Shown: positions 44,751-54,496 of the stretch, in pieces
Numbering within the stretch: position 1 is the first letter of the stretch
Layout: every line of letters starts with the position of its first letter
Source of the DNA: DATATJ01 sp963789075
Lineage (GTDB): Bacteria; Acidobacteriota; Vicinamibacteria; Vicinamibacterales; CAVVIG01
DNA: 64,000 bases
Direction of reading: 5' to 3'
Assembly (NCBI GenBank): GCA_963789075.1
Contig: CAWBJQ010000014.1
Coordinates: 930,001-994,000 of the forward strand
Made by a program: the position numbers and the translations under genes
The notes under the pieces: model-generated
The model's database searches: none
Told to the model about the DNA's origin: nothing
Seen by the model: only the letters and a program-made list of their open reading frames with translations

Positions 44751-46221
44751 TTTGACGACTCCCGCGAACCTCACGAACCCTGCGAACCAGACGAATCCCA
44801 AATCCCAAATCCCAAATCCCGTTCTATACGCCTGTCTTTACCAACCGCCGCATCCGGACCAGGTGGCGTCAGGCGATTGCACGCTTGCTCGCCTTGCCGC
44901 CGACTTCTCTCCGCGCTTCGAGCTGCACCGAAACGATCTCGTGGCGATCGACGTCAGCGGACTCGAACGGTTGCTGGGGCCGGCGCGAGCGATTGGCGAG
45001 GAGCTGCGGCGCACAGCGGCCGAGCGCGGCGTGCGCGTGCACGTGGCGGTCGCCGGCACGCGGATCGCGGCTCTCGTGCTGGCGCAGGCGCGGCCGGGGC
45101 TCACGATCGTCGAACCGGGCGAGGAAGCCGCTGCGCTGGCACCGATCCCGATCGGCATCCTCGAAAAAATTGACGACGATGAAACGCAGAGCTCGCTGAG
45201 CACGCAGAGAAGATCTGATCCCAAAAAATCTGCGGTCTCTGCGGTTTCTGCGTTTAAACGTTGGGGCATGAAGACGCTCGGCGAAATCGCGGCGATTCCG
45301 GCCGCCGATCTGTCGGCGCGTCTGGGACAACCGGGGCTCGTCTGGCAGGCGATCGCGCGCGGCCTCGACGTGCGTCCGCTCGTGCCGCTGCTCGATGAGG
45401 AGCGCTTCGAATCGTCGCTGGAGCTCGAATGGCCGATCGACGGTCTCGAGCCGCTCTCGTTCGTGCTGACGCGGCTGCTCGAGCCGCTCTCCACGCGCCT
45501 CGAGCGGCGCGACCGCGGCGCTGCCGTGCTGCACGTCGTGCTCCGGCTCGTCACGAAGGACCGCGTCATGCGCAGCCTGCAGCTGCCCTCGCCGCTGCGC
45601 GACGTGCGCACACTGCGGACGCTGGCGCTGCTCGATCTCGACGCGCATCCGCCACACGCGGCCATCGATTACGTCCAGATCGTCATCGATCCGACGCCGG
45701 GCCGCGTGCTGCAGCACACGCTGTTCACGCGCGCGCATCCGACCGTCGAGCAGCTGTCGACGCTGCTCGCGCGGCTGGGCGCGCTCATGGGGCAGGAGCG
45801 GATCGGCGCGGCCGCCCTCGTCGACTCGTATCGCCCCGGCGCGTTCGTGATGGAGCCGTTCAAAACGGATCACGACGATCAACGCAGAAATCGCGGAGCT
45901 CGCGGAGAAACAATTTCTGAAAACGCTGCGAGCTCAGCGTTGAATGTCGTGGCGGCACTCAGGCGCTGCCGGCACTCTGTCCCCGCGCGCGTCGTGGTCG
46001 CCGAGGGGCGCCCGGCGCGCGTCACCACCGATCGCGCCGGTTTCACTGGCGGCGCGGTACTGGCGTGTACGGGACCGTGGCGGACGTCGGGCGCGTGGTG
46101 GGAGAGTGGTGCTTCGTGGGACCGTGATGAATGGGATGTGGCGCTGGGTGACGGCGGCGTCTACCGCATCTTTCGCGATCGCGTGTGCGACGCGTGGTTC
46201 ATCGATGCGATCGTGGATTGA
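44740..46221 (+). CDS. imuB: ImuB-like Y-family polymerase homologue with three in-frame repeat insertions
   Basis: 493 residues. ImuB is a Y-family (DinB-like) protein, usually catalytically inactive, that bridges ImuA, the beta clamp and DnaE2. Visible: LARLAADFSPRFELHRNDLV, AIDVSGLERLLGPARAIGE, VHVAVAGTRIAALVLAQARP, GMKTLGEIAAIPAADLSARL (helix-hairpin-helix region) and LEWPIDGLEPLSFVLTRLLE. The repeats are unusual: the N-terminal 30 residues (TTPANLTNPANQTNPK, SQIPNP) come from families C and D; residues about 146-175 (TQSSLSTQRRSDPKKSAVSA) and about 379-404 (QRRNRGARGETISENAASSA) come from family A. All three keep the frame. Confidence 0.8.
   Translation: MSADLTTPANLTNPANQTNPKSQIPNPVLYACLYQPPHPDQVASGDCTLARLAADFSPRFELHRNDLVAIDVSGLERLLGPARAIGEELRRTAAERGVRVHVAVAGTRIAALVLAQARPGLTIVEPGEEAAALAPIPIGILEKIDDDETQSSLSTQRRSDPKKSAVSAVSAFKRWGMKTLGEIAAIPAADLSARLGQPGLVWQAIARGLDVRPLVPLLDEERFESSLELEWPIDGLEPLSFVLTRLLEPLSTRLERRDRGAAVLHVVLRLVTKDRVMRSLQLPSPLRDVRTLRTLALLDLDAHPPHAAIDYVQIVIDPTPGRVLQHTLFTRAHPTVEQLSTLLARLGALMGQERIGAAALVDSYRPGAFVMEPFKTDHDDQRRNRGARGETISENAASSALNVVAALRRCRHSVPARVVVAEGRPARVTTDRAGFTGGAVLACTGPWRTSGAWWESGASWDRDEWDVALGDGGVYRIFRDRVCDAWFIDAIVD
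44757..44822. repeat. Families C and D repeat arms coding for the ImuB N-terminus
   Basis: cccgcgaacctcacgaaccc units (C) followed by aatcccaaatcccaaatccc units (D), directly after the imuB start codon region. Confidence 0.8.
45176..45262. repeat. Family A palindromic repeat, in-frame insertion 1 in imuB
   Basis: acgatgaaacgcagagctcg on the left mirrors ctgcggtttctgcgtttaaa on the right; the loop is about 20 bases. The length keeps the imuB frame open. Confidence 0.85.
45874..45950. repeat. Family A palindromic repeat, in-frame insertion 2 in imuB
   Basis: acgatcaacgcagaaatcgc against ctgcgagctcagcgttgaat. In frame within the C-terminal third of ImuB. Confidence 0.85.
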
Positions 46222-46229
46222 AATTATGT

Positions 46230-46315
46230 ACCACGGAGGACACAGAGGACGCTGAGGAATAAACCTGGTACCCGTACGGTTTCGACCTCCGTGTCCGCCG
46301 TGTCCTCAGTGGTGG
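46230..46315. repeat. Family B palindrome in the imuB-dnaE2 gap
   Basis: accacggaggacacagagga against tgtccgccgtgtcctcagtg, about 30 bases apart. It occupies most of the 107 bases between the two genes. Confidence 0.85.
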
Positions 46316-46328
46316 CGAGCGTGTCATT

Positions 46329-49300
46329 GTGTCTTCGTACATCGAGCTCCACGCGGCGTCGGCCTTCAGTTTTCTGCAAGGCGCGTCGCTTCCCGAAGCG
46401 CTCGTCGACCGCGCGGCCGCGCTGGGCTATCCGGCGATGGCGCTGCTCGATCGCGACGGTGTGTACGGCGCGCCGCGATTCCACAGAGCGGCCCGCGCCG
46501 CAGGCCTCCAGCCGATCATCGGCGCGGAGCTGACGATCGACAGCGTAGCGGCATCACGACGATCAGACGCTGGAACGCGCGGAACCCGCAGAGCCAGCCT
46601 ATCTCCGCGGATTCTGTGGGTTCTGCGTTGAATGTCGTCGAGAGATTCACGCTGCCCGTACTCTGCGAGAGCGCGGAGGGCTACCGCAACCTGTGTCGTC
46701 TGATCACGCGCATGAAGCTGCGCGCGCCCAAGGGTGAAGGCGCGCTCACGCTCGACGAGCTCGACGGCTGCACGAGCGGACTGGTCGCGCTCGTTGGCCG
46801 CGCCGCGCTCGATGGCCGCCGCCACGGTGTCGGGGGGCTGCTCGATCGCCTTGTCGGCGTGTTCGGACGGAACAGCCTGTACGTCGAGCTGCAGCGCCAC
46901 TTCCGCCGTGACGAAGAGGCGGACAACCACGCGCTCGTCAGTCTGGCGTCGGCGTTCCGCGTGCCGGTGGTGGCGACCGGCGGTGTGCGGTTCGCGACGC
47001 CTGCCGAGCGTCCGCTCTTCGACGTCCTCACCTGCATCCACCATCGCACGGATCTTGCGCATGCCGGCCGCCAGTTGGCGCCGAACGCCGAGCGGTATCT
47101 GAAGGCGCCGGCCGACATGGCGGCGCTGTTCCGCGATCGGCCGGACGCGATTGCGCGGACGAGCGAGCTCGGCGATCGGCTGCAGTACACGATGGCCGAT
47201 CTCGGCTACCGGTTTCCCGATTACCCGGTGCCGCCGGGCGAGACGCAGGCGTCGTTCCTGCGGCAGATCACCGACATCGGCGCGCTCCAGCGGTACGGGG
47301 GGACAGCCGGCCGATCCCCGACAGGGGCCTGTCCCCCATACGACAAGGCGCGCACGCAGATCGCGCGCGAGCTGGATCTGATCGAGAAGCTCCAGCTCGC
47401 CGGCTACTTCCTCATCGTCTGGGACATCGTGAATTTCTGCCGCCAGCACGACATTCTCGTGCAGGGGCGCGGATCGGCGGCCAACAGCGCCGTCTGCTAC
47501 AGCCTCGGGATCACGGCCGTCGATCCGGTCGGCATGGATCTGCTGTTCGAGCGCTTTCTGTCGGAAGAGCGCGGCGAGTGGCCCGACATCGATCTCGATC
47601 TGCCGAGCGGCGATCGCCGCGAACAGGTGATTCAGTACGTCTATGAAAAGTACGGCCGCCTCGGCGCCGCGATGACGGCCAACGTCATCACGTACCGCGG
47701 CCGGAGCGCCGCGCGCGAAGTGGGGAAGGTGCTCGGCTTCGATCCGGCGCAGATCGATCGGCTCGCCAAGGTGATGAACAACTTCGAGTTCACCGATCCG
47801 GCCGAGACCCTGCCGCGGCACCTCTCGACGGTCGGCCTCGAGCCGCAGTCGGACCGCGTCCGCCTGTTCGCGCGGCTGTGGGGCGAGATGCAGGATCTGC
47901 CGCGCCATCTCGGACAGCACTCCGGCGGGATGGTGATCTGCCAGGGGCATCTCGATGCCTGTGTGCCGCTCGAAAACGCCAGCATGCCGGGGCGCGTCGT
48001 CGTGCAGTGGGACAAGGACGATTGCGCGGACATGGGGATCGTGAAGGTCGATCTGCTCGGCCTCGGCATGATGGCGGTCCTGCAGGACGCGCTGGTGCTG
48101 GTCAATGGGACGGGATTTGGGATTCGGGATTCGGGATTTGCGCATCCAAATCAGATCGAATCCCAAATCCCGAATCACACCGAATCCCGATTCCCGAATC
48201 CCATCGAATCCCAAATCCCAAATCCCGAATCCCGAGTCGATCTCGCCCATCTGCCGCAGGACCCGGCGGTGTATCAGCTGCTCTGCGACGCCGACACGAT
48301 CGGCGTGTTCCAGGTCGAGTCGCGCGCGCAGATGGCGACGCTGCCGCGGCTCAAGCCCGCGGTGTTCTACGACCTCGTCGTGGAAGTGGCGATTATTCGG
48401 CCGGGGCCGATCGTGGGCCAGATGGTGCACCCCTATTTGAATCGACGCGCGGGGCGCGAACCGGTGCGCTATCCGCATCCCTCGCTCGAGCCGATCCTCA
48501 AGCGCACCCTCGGCGTGCCGCTGTTTCAGGAGCAACTGTTACGAATCGCGATGGTCGCCGCCGGCTTCACGGGCGGACAGGCGGAGGATCTCCGGCGCGC
48601 CATGGGCTTCAAGCGATCGGAAAAGCGGATGCAGCAGATCGAAGTCCAGCTGCGCGCAGGGATGGCGCGGAAAGGCATTGTCGGGGCCGCCGCGGAGGAA
48701 ATCGTCACGTCGATCGCATCCTTCGCGCTGTACGGCTTTCCCGAGTCGCACGCGGCGAGCTTCGCGCTGCTCGCCTACGCGAGCGCGTATTTGAAGGTGC
48801 ATTACCCGGCGGCGTTCTATACGGCGCTGCTCAACAACCAGCCGATGGGGTTCTATCATCCCTCCACGCTCGTCAAGGACGCGCAGCGCCGCGGCGTCCG
48901 TTTTCATCCGATCGACGTGCAGATTTCCGGCTGGGACTGCACGGTGGAGCAGGACGGCGCGATTCGTCTCGGGCTCCGGTACATCAGCGGTTTGCGTCAG
49001 GAAGCGGGACAGCGGATCGCGAATGCCGCAGGGGCGGGTCTGAAGCCCCGCGCGACAACGGCGACGTGTCGCGCGAAGCCTTCAGGCGAGCGCCAGCCAG
49101 GCTCGGCTGAAGCCTTCGCGCTACTGGTGTGTCCCAAATGCGGGTGCGACGATGAATCGATGATCGAGCGAGTGGATGGACGACGATCGTTCTGCAACAA
49201 CTGTTCGCACGACTGGCTGACGCGGCTCGGAGGGCCGAAGCGCTTCGACTCGATCGACGATCTCGTGGCCCGCGCCGGCCTGCGCCGCGACGAGCTCGTC

Positions 49301-49966
49301 ACGCTGGCCGACGTCGGCGCGCTGAACGGGTTCGGCTACGACCGGCGATCGGCGCTCTGGCAAGCCGAGCGCGCGATCAGGCCAAGCGGGGAGTTGTTCA
49401 CGACGATCAACGCAGAGCCCGCGGAGCTCGCAGAGGCGTGGGGACAGGTCTCCGCGCGACCTGACGGAGACCTGTCCCCGTGTCCCCCTGCAAATCCCGA
49501 ATCCCAAATCCCGAATCCCGACGATGAATCCGAGTGCCCGCTGAAGCCGATGACCGAAGCCGAGCGCCTGGTTGCCGATTACGCCGGGATGGGCCTGACC
49601 GCCGGCCGCCATCCGATGGCGCTGCGGCGCGACGATCTCGCGATGCGCGGCGTCCTGCGCGCCATCGATCTGCGCGACGCGCGCCAGGGGCGGCGCGTGC
49701 GCGTGGCCGGCATGGTCATTACGCGCCAGCGGCCGGGCACCGCCAAAGGCTTCGTCTTTCTCACGCTCGAGGACGAAACCGGCATCGCCAACATCATCGT
49801 GCGTCCGGATCTCTTCGCGCGCGATCGCCTCGTGATCGTCGAGACGCAATTTCTGATCATCGACGGCGTGCTGCAGAACCAGGACGGCGTCACCTCGGTT
49901 CGCGCGGAGCAGATACACGGGATGCAAGCGATGAACGTCGATTTCGATGCGCACGATTTTTATTGA
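46329..49966 (+). CDS. dnaE2: Error-prone DNA polymerase DnaE2 (ImuC) with multiple repeat insertions
   Basis: Alpha-subunit polymerase that, with ImuA/ImuB, bypasses lesions. The N-terminal PHP domain starts SYIELHAASAFSFLQGASLP; the polymerase active site is in GEWPDIDLDLPSGDRREQVI (Asp pair) and MGIVKVDLLGLGMM (third Asp); EVAIIRPGPIVGQMVHPYLN, LGVPLFQEQLLRIAMVAAGF and an OB-fold tail (RRVRVAGMVITRQRPGTAKG) follow. Insertions of family A/B/D/E/F repeats lie at about 46556 (with a frame change), 47294, 48111, 49040 and 49401-49520. A Cys4 zinc-ribbon-like segment follows the insertion at 49040. All catalytic motifs are intact. GTG start at 46329 fits the PHP start. Confidence 0.88.
46556..46639. 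repeat. Family A palindromic repeat in dnaE2 (frame-changing)
   Basis: acgacgatcagacgctggaa against tgtgggttctgcgttgaatg. It lies just after the PHP segment. The only copy in the cassette where the flanking protein does not stay in one frame. Confidence 0.8.
47294..47342. repeat. Family E palindrome (GGGGACAG type) in dnaE2
   Basis: gtacggggggacagccggcc against aggggcctgtcccccatacg. Adds about 15 residues (YGGTAGRSPTGACPPYD) in frame. Confidence 0.8.
48111..48238. repeat. Family D palindrome in dnaE2
   Basis: cgggatttgggattcgggat units then aatcccgattcccgaatccc units. Adds about 40 residues (GFGIRDSGFAHP, then SQIPN/SRFPN units) in frame between the third catalytic Asp and the finger domain. 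Confidence 0.85.
49040..49122. repeat. Family F palindrome in dnaE2
   Basis: ctgaagccccgcgcgac and gtcgcgcgaagccttcag are near-perfect inverses, followed by a third copy tgaagccttcgcgctac. Adds about 27 residues in frame, directly before the zinc-ribbon-like segment. Confidence 0.8.
49401..49522. repeat. Compound repeat in dnaE2: half family A, perfect family E hairpin, family D units
   Basis: acgatcaacgcagagcccgc (A half, 49401-49439), then a perfect 15-base inverted pair ggggacaggtctccg / cggagacctgtcccc (49440-49479), then aatcccgaatcccaaatccc (D). About 40 residues inserted in frame before SECPLKPMTEAERLVADYAG. Confidence 0.85.
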
Positions 49967-49968
49967 TT

Positions 49969-50055
49969 TCGACAACGATCGACGCAGAACTCGCAGAACC
50001 CGCAGAGAGAAATCGCTCTCGGCGCGCTCCGCGAGTTCCGCGTTTCACGTCGTTG
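49969..50055. repeat. Family A palindrome after dnaE2
   Basis: acaacgatcgacgcagaact against cgcgagttccgcgtttcacg. Located between the convergent dnaE2 and CPXCG genes, starting just past the dnaE2 stop; a likely terminator position. Confidence 0.8.
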
Positions 50056-50074
50056 ACCGCCGAGCTCGCACGCT

Positions 50075-50269
50075 TTACTCCGATCCGTCCGCGCGCCCGA
50101 TCTCCACGGAGCGCTCGCCGTCTTCGCGCCGCACGCGGACCCGCCACGGATTGCAGCACACCTCGCAGTCCTGCACGAAGCTCCCGCCCACGTCCGGCTC
50201 GACGTAGATCTCGACCTCTTCACCGCAGTACGGGCACGTCACCAGGAAGGCATCGTCAGACATCATCAT
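50075..50269 (-). CDS. CPXCG motif-containing cysteine-rich protein
   Basis: A 64-residue zinc-binding protein of the CPXCG family: FLVTCPYCGEEVEIYVEPDV, then GSFVQDCEVCCNPWRVRVRR. Four cysteines in two C-x2-C pairs (plus one extra) form one zinc site. The family is widespread and of unknown function. Two ATGs follow the first, so the start may be the third Met. The frame is intact; nine bases follow the P-loop kinase gene on the same strand. Confidence 0.85.
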   Translation of the reverse strand: MMMSDDAFLVTCPYCGEEVEIYVEPDVGGSFVQDCEVCCNPWRVRVRREDGERSVEIGRADGSE

Positions 50270-50278
50270 GCCGCTCCA

Positions 50279-50761
50279 TCATGCCATTTCGCTGATCGCG
50301 AAGCTGCGTTCCGGCGTCAGCGTCAGGCGGAACAACTGGTCGAAGCCTTCGGCACGTGTGGGCGGCTCGAACCGTTTGGCGACCGTGAAGATCGCGACGT
50401 TCGGCACTTTGGCGGATCCGGTGCGCTCCGCGTTGCGCGCCACGGCTTCGCGTGTCGTCACGTCGAGGAAGTAACAGACGACGCGTGCGCCGTGCGCGCG
50501 GGCCAGCGCCACGATCGCCCGCCGGCCGGCGGCGGTCGGATGGGTATTGTCGACGACGACCGACGCGCCTGCCGAGAGCGCCTCGTCGATCGCGCGCCGC
50601 TGGCGCGCCTCGCGTCCGGCCGCATTCGGCCAGAGGTCCTTGCTGATGTGCCGGTGCGTGGCCGCAAACCGGCGGCGATAGAACGTGGTCTTGCCGGCCC
50701 CCGGCAGGCCGGCGAGGATCACGCACTCGAGAGCCGCGGGCCGATCAGTGCGGCGTCCCAC
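50279..50761 (-). CDS. P-loop ATPase / polynucleotide-kinase-like small kinase
   Basis: 160 residues. The Walker A is LAGLPGAGKTTFYRRRFA, followed by HRHISKDLWPN, a Walker-B-like ASVVVDNTHPTAAGRRAIVA and a LID-like basic segment (TREAVARNAERTGSAKVPNV). The VVDNTHP motif places it with polynucleotide kinase 5'-kinase domains and zeta-toxin-like AAA_33 proteins. Substrate is unknown. It overlaps the amidohydrolase gene by 17 bases and is followed by the CPXCG gene. The frame is intact. Confidence 0.75.
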   Translation of the reverse strand: MGRRTDRPAALECVILAGLPGAGKTTFYRRRFAATHRHISKDLWPNAAGREARQRRAIDEALSAGASVVVDNTHPTAAGRRAIVALARAHGARVVCYFLDVTTREAVARNAERTGSAKVPNVAIFTVAKRFEPPTRAEGFDQLFRLTLTPERSFAISEMA

Positions 50762-51983
50762 GTGTCGCCGACGGCGCCACCTGCTTGAACACCTGACCCC
50801 CTTTCATCACGAACGCGACGCGCGTCACGGCGGTGATGTCGGTCGTCGGATCGCCGTCGACGGCGATCAGGTCGGCCTCGTAGCCCGGCGCGAGCGTGCC
50901 GATCGTCTTGTCGAGCCGCAGCGACTTCGCGGACATCGACGTCGCCGAGATGATCGCGTCCATCGGCTTCTGATTGCCTTGCCGGACGCGCTCGACCAGC
51001 TCGTTCGCATTGTGTCCATGCGCGCCAGCCACGGCGTCGGTGCCGAGCACGAGCTTGAGGTTCGGCGTGGCCACGGCCTTCTTGATCATCGCGGCGTTGA
51101 GCGCGAGCCCTTTTTCCATGTACGCGAAGCCCTCTTCGTTGTAATTACCGATGCCGAGGAACTTCGCCTTGTTGGTCAGATAGTTCTGCAGCACGACGCC
51201 GACGTTGGGATCGAAGTACACGCCTTTGTCCGCCATCAGCTTCAGCGTGGCGCCGTCGATCAGCACACCGTGCTCGATCTGGTTGCAGCCGGCGTTGACC
51301 GACGCAGTGACCGACTCGATGCTGTGCGCGTGGACCATCGTGCGCATGCCTTGCGCGGTGGCTTCGCCGCACAGCGCCTGCAGTTGCGCATCGCTCATCG
51401 TCTGCTTGCCGCCGTCGCGGATGCTGGCGGAGGCGAAGATTTTGATGACGTCGGCCCGTTCCTTCTTGAGCTGACGCACTTTCTCGCGCAGCTCGTCGGG
51501 CGTGCCGCTGTTCTCGTTGAACGTCCGGATCGACGTGAGAATGCGCGGGCCGGGCAGCACGCCGCGCGCGATGGCCTCGCGCAGATCGACGTCGCTCGGC
51601 TGTCCGGGGCTTTGGATGGTCGTGAAGCCGGCCATCAGCGTGACGAAGGCGTTCTCCGCGCCGTAGAGCGCTTCCTGCGCCGGCGACGCGCCGCGCGACT
51701 GATAGCGCCCGTCGGGTCCGAAGTGCCAGCCGATGTGCGCGTGCACATCGATCATCCCCGGCATGACGGTCAGCGATCCCAGGTTATAGGTGGCGCCCGC
51801 CGCGCCGCCCGGTTCGATGGACGTGATCTTCGAGCCTTGCACGACGATGGTCGAGTCGGTCAGCACTTTGCCGGTGCCGTCCACGATCTTCGCCGCGTGG
51901 ATGCGGACGGCGGGTGACGGCTGCGCGGAGAGGCCCACGGACGCCAAGGCGACCGCAACGGCGACGAGAAGGTTCATACGCAT
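50745..51983 (-). CDS. Secreted imidazolonepropionase-like amidohydrolase
   Basis: A metal-dependent hydrolase of the amidohydrolase superfamily, exported (NLLVAVAVALASVGLSAQ). Metal motifs in order: GMIDVHAHIGWHF (HxH), the bridging Lys in RADVIKIFAS, VHAHSIESVTASVNAG, IEHGVL and the Asp in LVLGTDAVAGAHG. The small beta domain is split between the ends (RIHAAKIVDGTGKVLTDSTI and GYEADLIAVDGD). It probably cleaves a dipeptide or cyclic amide. The first of three possible ATGs overlaps a TATAAT box; the next two (51983 and 51977) would give a nearly leaderless mRNA, so 51983 is chosen. The frame is intact. Confidence 0.88.
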   Translation of the reverse strand: MRMNLLVAVAVALASVGLSAQPSPAVRIHAAKIVDGTGKVLTDSTIVVQGSKITSIEPGGAAGATYNLGSLTVMPGMIDVHAHIGWHFGPDGRYQSRGASPAQEALYGAENAFVTLMAGFTTIQSPGQPSDVDLREAIARGVLPGPRILTSIRTFNENSGTPDELREKVRQLKKERADVIKIFASASIRDGGKQTMSDAQLQALCGEATAQGMRTMVHAHSIESVTASVNAGCNQIEHGVLIDGATLKLMADKGVYFDPNVGVVLQNYLTNKAKFLGIGNYNEEGFAYMEKGLALNAAMIKKAVATPNLKLVLGTDAVAGAHGHNANELVERVRQGNQKPMDAIISATSMSAKSLRLDKTIGTLAPGYEADLIAVDGDPTTDITAVTRVAFVMKGGQVFKQVAPSATRGTPH

Positions 51984-51990
51984 GCGGCGC

Positions 51991-51996
51991 ATTATA
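51991..51996 (-). promoter_or_regulatory. Candidate -10 element (TATAAT) at the amidohydrolase start
   Basis: A perfect TATAAT on the minus strand directly abutting the start codons. The predicted mRNA would begin within a few bases of the ATG at 51983. No good -35 box is visible, so this is tentative. Confidence 0.3.
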
Positions 51997-52114
51997 ATCC
52001 TCACGTTCACATGATGATGAAGTCCTCATTCGCCGTCCTTGCGCTCGCCTGGACGAAGGGCGCTGTGGCACCAGAGAGCAGGCTGCCGAGACGACTGACG
52101 GACGGAGGGTCACG

Positions 52115-54496
52115 GTGATCGGACTGCTGGTGTTCTGCCTGACATGCCTCGCGCCGGCGTCGATTTCCGGCGTCGTGCACGACGCGAGCGGTGGCGCGGT
52201 GCCCGGCGCGACCGTGATCGTGCGTCCGGCATCGGGCGCCGAGCGCCAGACGCTGACCGGCCCGGACGGACGATTCACGATCGACGTGCCCGACGTCGGG
52301 GACCTCACGCTCGTCGTTCGCGCCGGCGGCTTTGCCGAAAAGACCGAGCGCTTGTCCGAAACGGATCGCACGCGCAGCCTCGACCTCGTGGTTCAGCCGG
52401 CGGCACTCCTCGAGACGGTCACGGTGACCCCCACGCGCAGCGAGCAGAGGCTCGGCGACATTCCGGCGAGCGTCAGCGTCCTGACGGCCGACGACATTCG
52501 CAGCTCGCCGGCCGTCGTGGCCGACGACGTGCTGCGCCAGATTCCGACGTTCAGCCTGTTCCGGCGATCGAGCAGCCTGTCGACGCACCCGACGTCGCAG
52601 GGCGTGTCGCTGCGCGGGATTGGGCCGAGCGGCGTCAGCCGGACGCTGGTCCTGCGTGGACGGCACGCCGTTCAACGATCCGTTCGGCGGCTGGGTGTAC
52701 TGGACGCGCGTGCCGCTCGAGGCGACGGACCGCATCGAAGTCGTCGACGGCCGCAGCTCGAGCCTGTACGGCAACTACGCGATGGGCGGCGTCATCAACA
52801 TCGTCAGCAACCGTCCCGCGCGGCGCACGATCGAGCTGAAGCCGCAGTACGGCAACGACAACAGCCCGAAGCTCGACGTCTTCGGCAGCGACGTGTGGGG
52901 CAAGTCGGCGTCACGGTCGACGCGACGGCGTTCAAGACCGACGGCTTCCCGATCGTCGCGCCGAGCGAGCGCGGGCTCATCGACAACAACGCGACGGTCA
53001 GCTTCCACAACGTCAACGCGAAGGCGCGACTACAGCGCGAGCGATCGCGTGAAGGCCTTCGTTCCGCGTCGGATACGTTCGGCGAGAACCGCGGCAACGG
53101 CAAGATCGGCGAGGTCAACGACACGCAGTGGACGTCTGGCAGCGGCGGCGTCCGGATTGAGCTGCCGGACCAGAGCGATCTGCAGGCGAGCGTCTTCGCC
53201 GACATCGAGCACTTTCACAGCACGTTCCTGGCGGTCACGCCTCCGTCTGCGACCGTCGCGCCACGCAGCATCGTCCGCCTGTCGGTCGATCAGCACGTGC
53301 CGACCGCACGCGGTCGGCGGCATGGTGCAGTGGTCGAAGGCGCTCGAACGGATCGAATTATCTTCAGCGCCGGCACCGACTGGCACTGGGTGGACGGCGA
53401 CAGTCAGGAAGGAGCGTACAACGCGGCGCCCGGTCCGGTGGTCTCGCCGACGCAGAGCGCCGTGCTCGCGCTCCAGCGCGTGTCGGGCGGCACGCAGCGG
53501 ATCGTCGGCGTGTTCGTGCAGGACATCCTCACGCCGCTGCCGAAGCTGACCGTCACGCTCAGCGCGCGCGTCGATCACTGGCTGAACTACGACGCGCACA
53601 ACCTCGAAACGGCGGTGATCCCGGGAACGCCGGTCAACAACCAGCCGCTCGCTGCCGGACCGGAGCGACACGGCCGTTCAGTCCGCGCGCCGCGGCGCGG
53701 TATCAGATCACCGATCGGCGTGAGCGCGTGGGGCGACATCGGATCCGGGCTTCCGCGCGCCGACGCTCAACGAGCTCTATCGCCAGTTCCGGGTCGGCAC
53801 CGTGCTGACGCTGCCGAACAATCAACTCGGCCCCGAGCGCCTGGTCGGCGGCGAAGCGGGCGTCAGCCTCGCGCCCGCCGCGCAACGTGACGGTGCGCAC
53901 GACGTGGTTCGACAACCGCATCACGAATCCGGTGTCGAACGTCACGCTGTCGACGGTCGGCACGACGGTCACGCAGCAGCGGCAGAATCTCGGCGCGACG
54001 CGGATCTGGGGCGTCCAGAGCGACGTGGAGTACCGGATCGGCGTCAGTCGTGGAAGCTGTCGCGGCGCGTACCTCTACAATCACGCCGACGCGTGACCGA
54101 CGGCGGCGTCGCGAACGCCGCGCTGGTGGGCAACGTCCTGCCGCAGGTGCCGACGCATCGCGGCTCGCTGCGTGCGTCGTACGCGAACCCGAAGTACATC
54201 ACCGTCGCGCTCGGCGTGCAGTTTCTCGGCAGGCAGTTCGACGACGACCAGAACCTCCGGGCGTGCCGCTGCTCGCGCTGACGCAAGCCGGCTATACGGC
54301 GTCGACGGCCCCGGGCCTTCCGGGCTACACGGTCGTCGATCTCACCGCGTCGCGGACGCTCGCGCGCAACCTGGATGTGTTCGTCGGCGCGGAGAACCTG
54401 TTCAACCAGCAATACTTCGTCGGCACCCTGCCGACGACGATCGGTTCGCCCCGCCTGGTGAATGCCGGCGTTCGCGTGCGGTTCAGCACGCGCTGA
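52115..54496 (+). CDS. TonB-dependent receptor with carboxypeptidase-regulatory-like N-domain (many frameshifts)
   Basis: Outer-membrane active transporter. After a short signal comes a carboxypeptidase-D regulatory-like domain (ISGVVHDASGGAVPGATVIV), the plug (LETVTVTPTRSEQRLGDIPA, SSLSTHPTSQGVSLRGIGPS, DPFGGWVYWTRVPLEATDRI, EVVDGRSSSLYGNYAMGGVI) and a beta-barrel ending LDVFVGAENLFNQQYFVGTL then VNAGVRVRF. At least seven one-base shifts (near 52660, 52905, 53030, 53300, 53670, 53880, 54095 and 54260) break the frame but the barrel pattern resumes each time. GTG with GGAGG six bases upstream. Substrate unknown; plug and tail resemble siderophore/cobalamin-type receptors. Confidence 0.85.
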
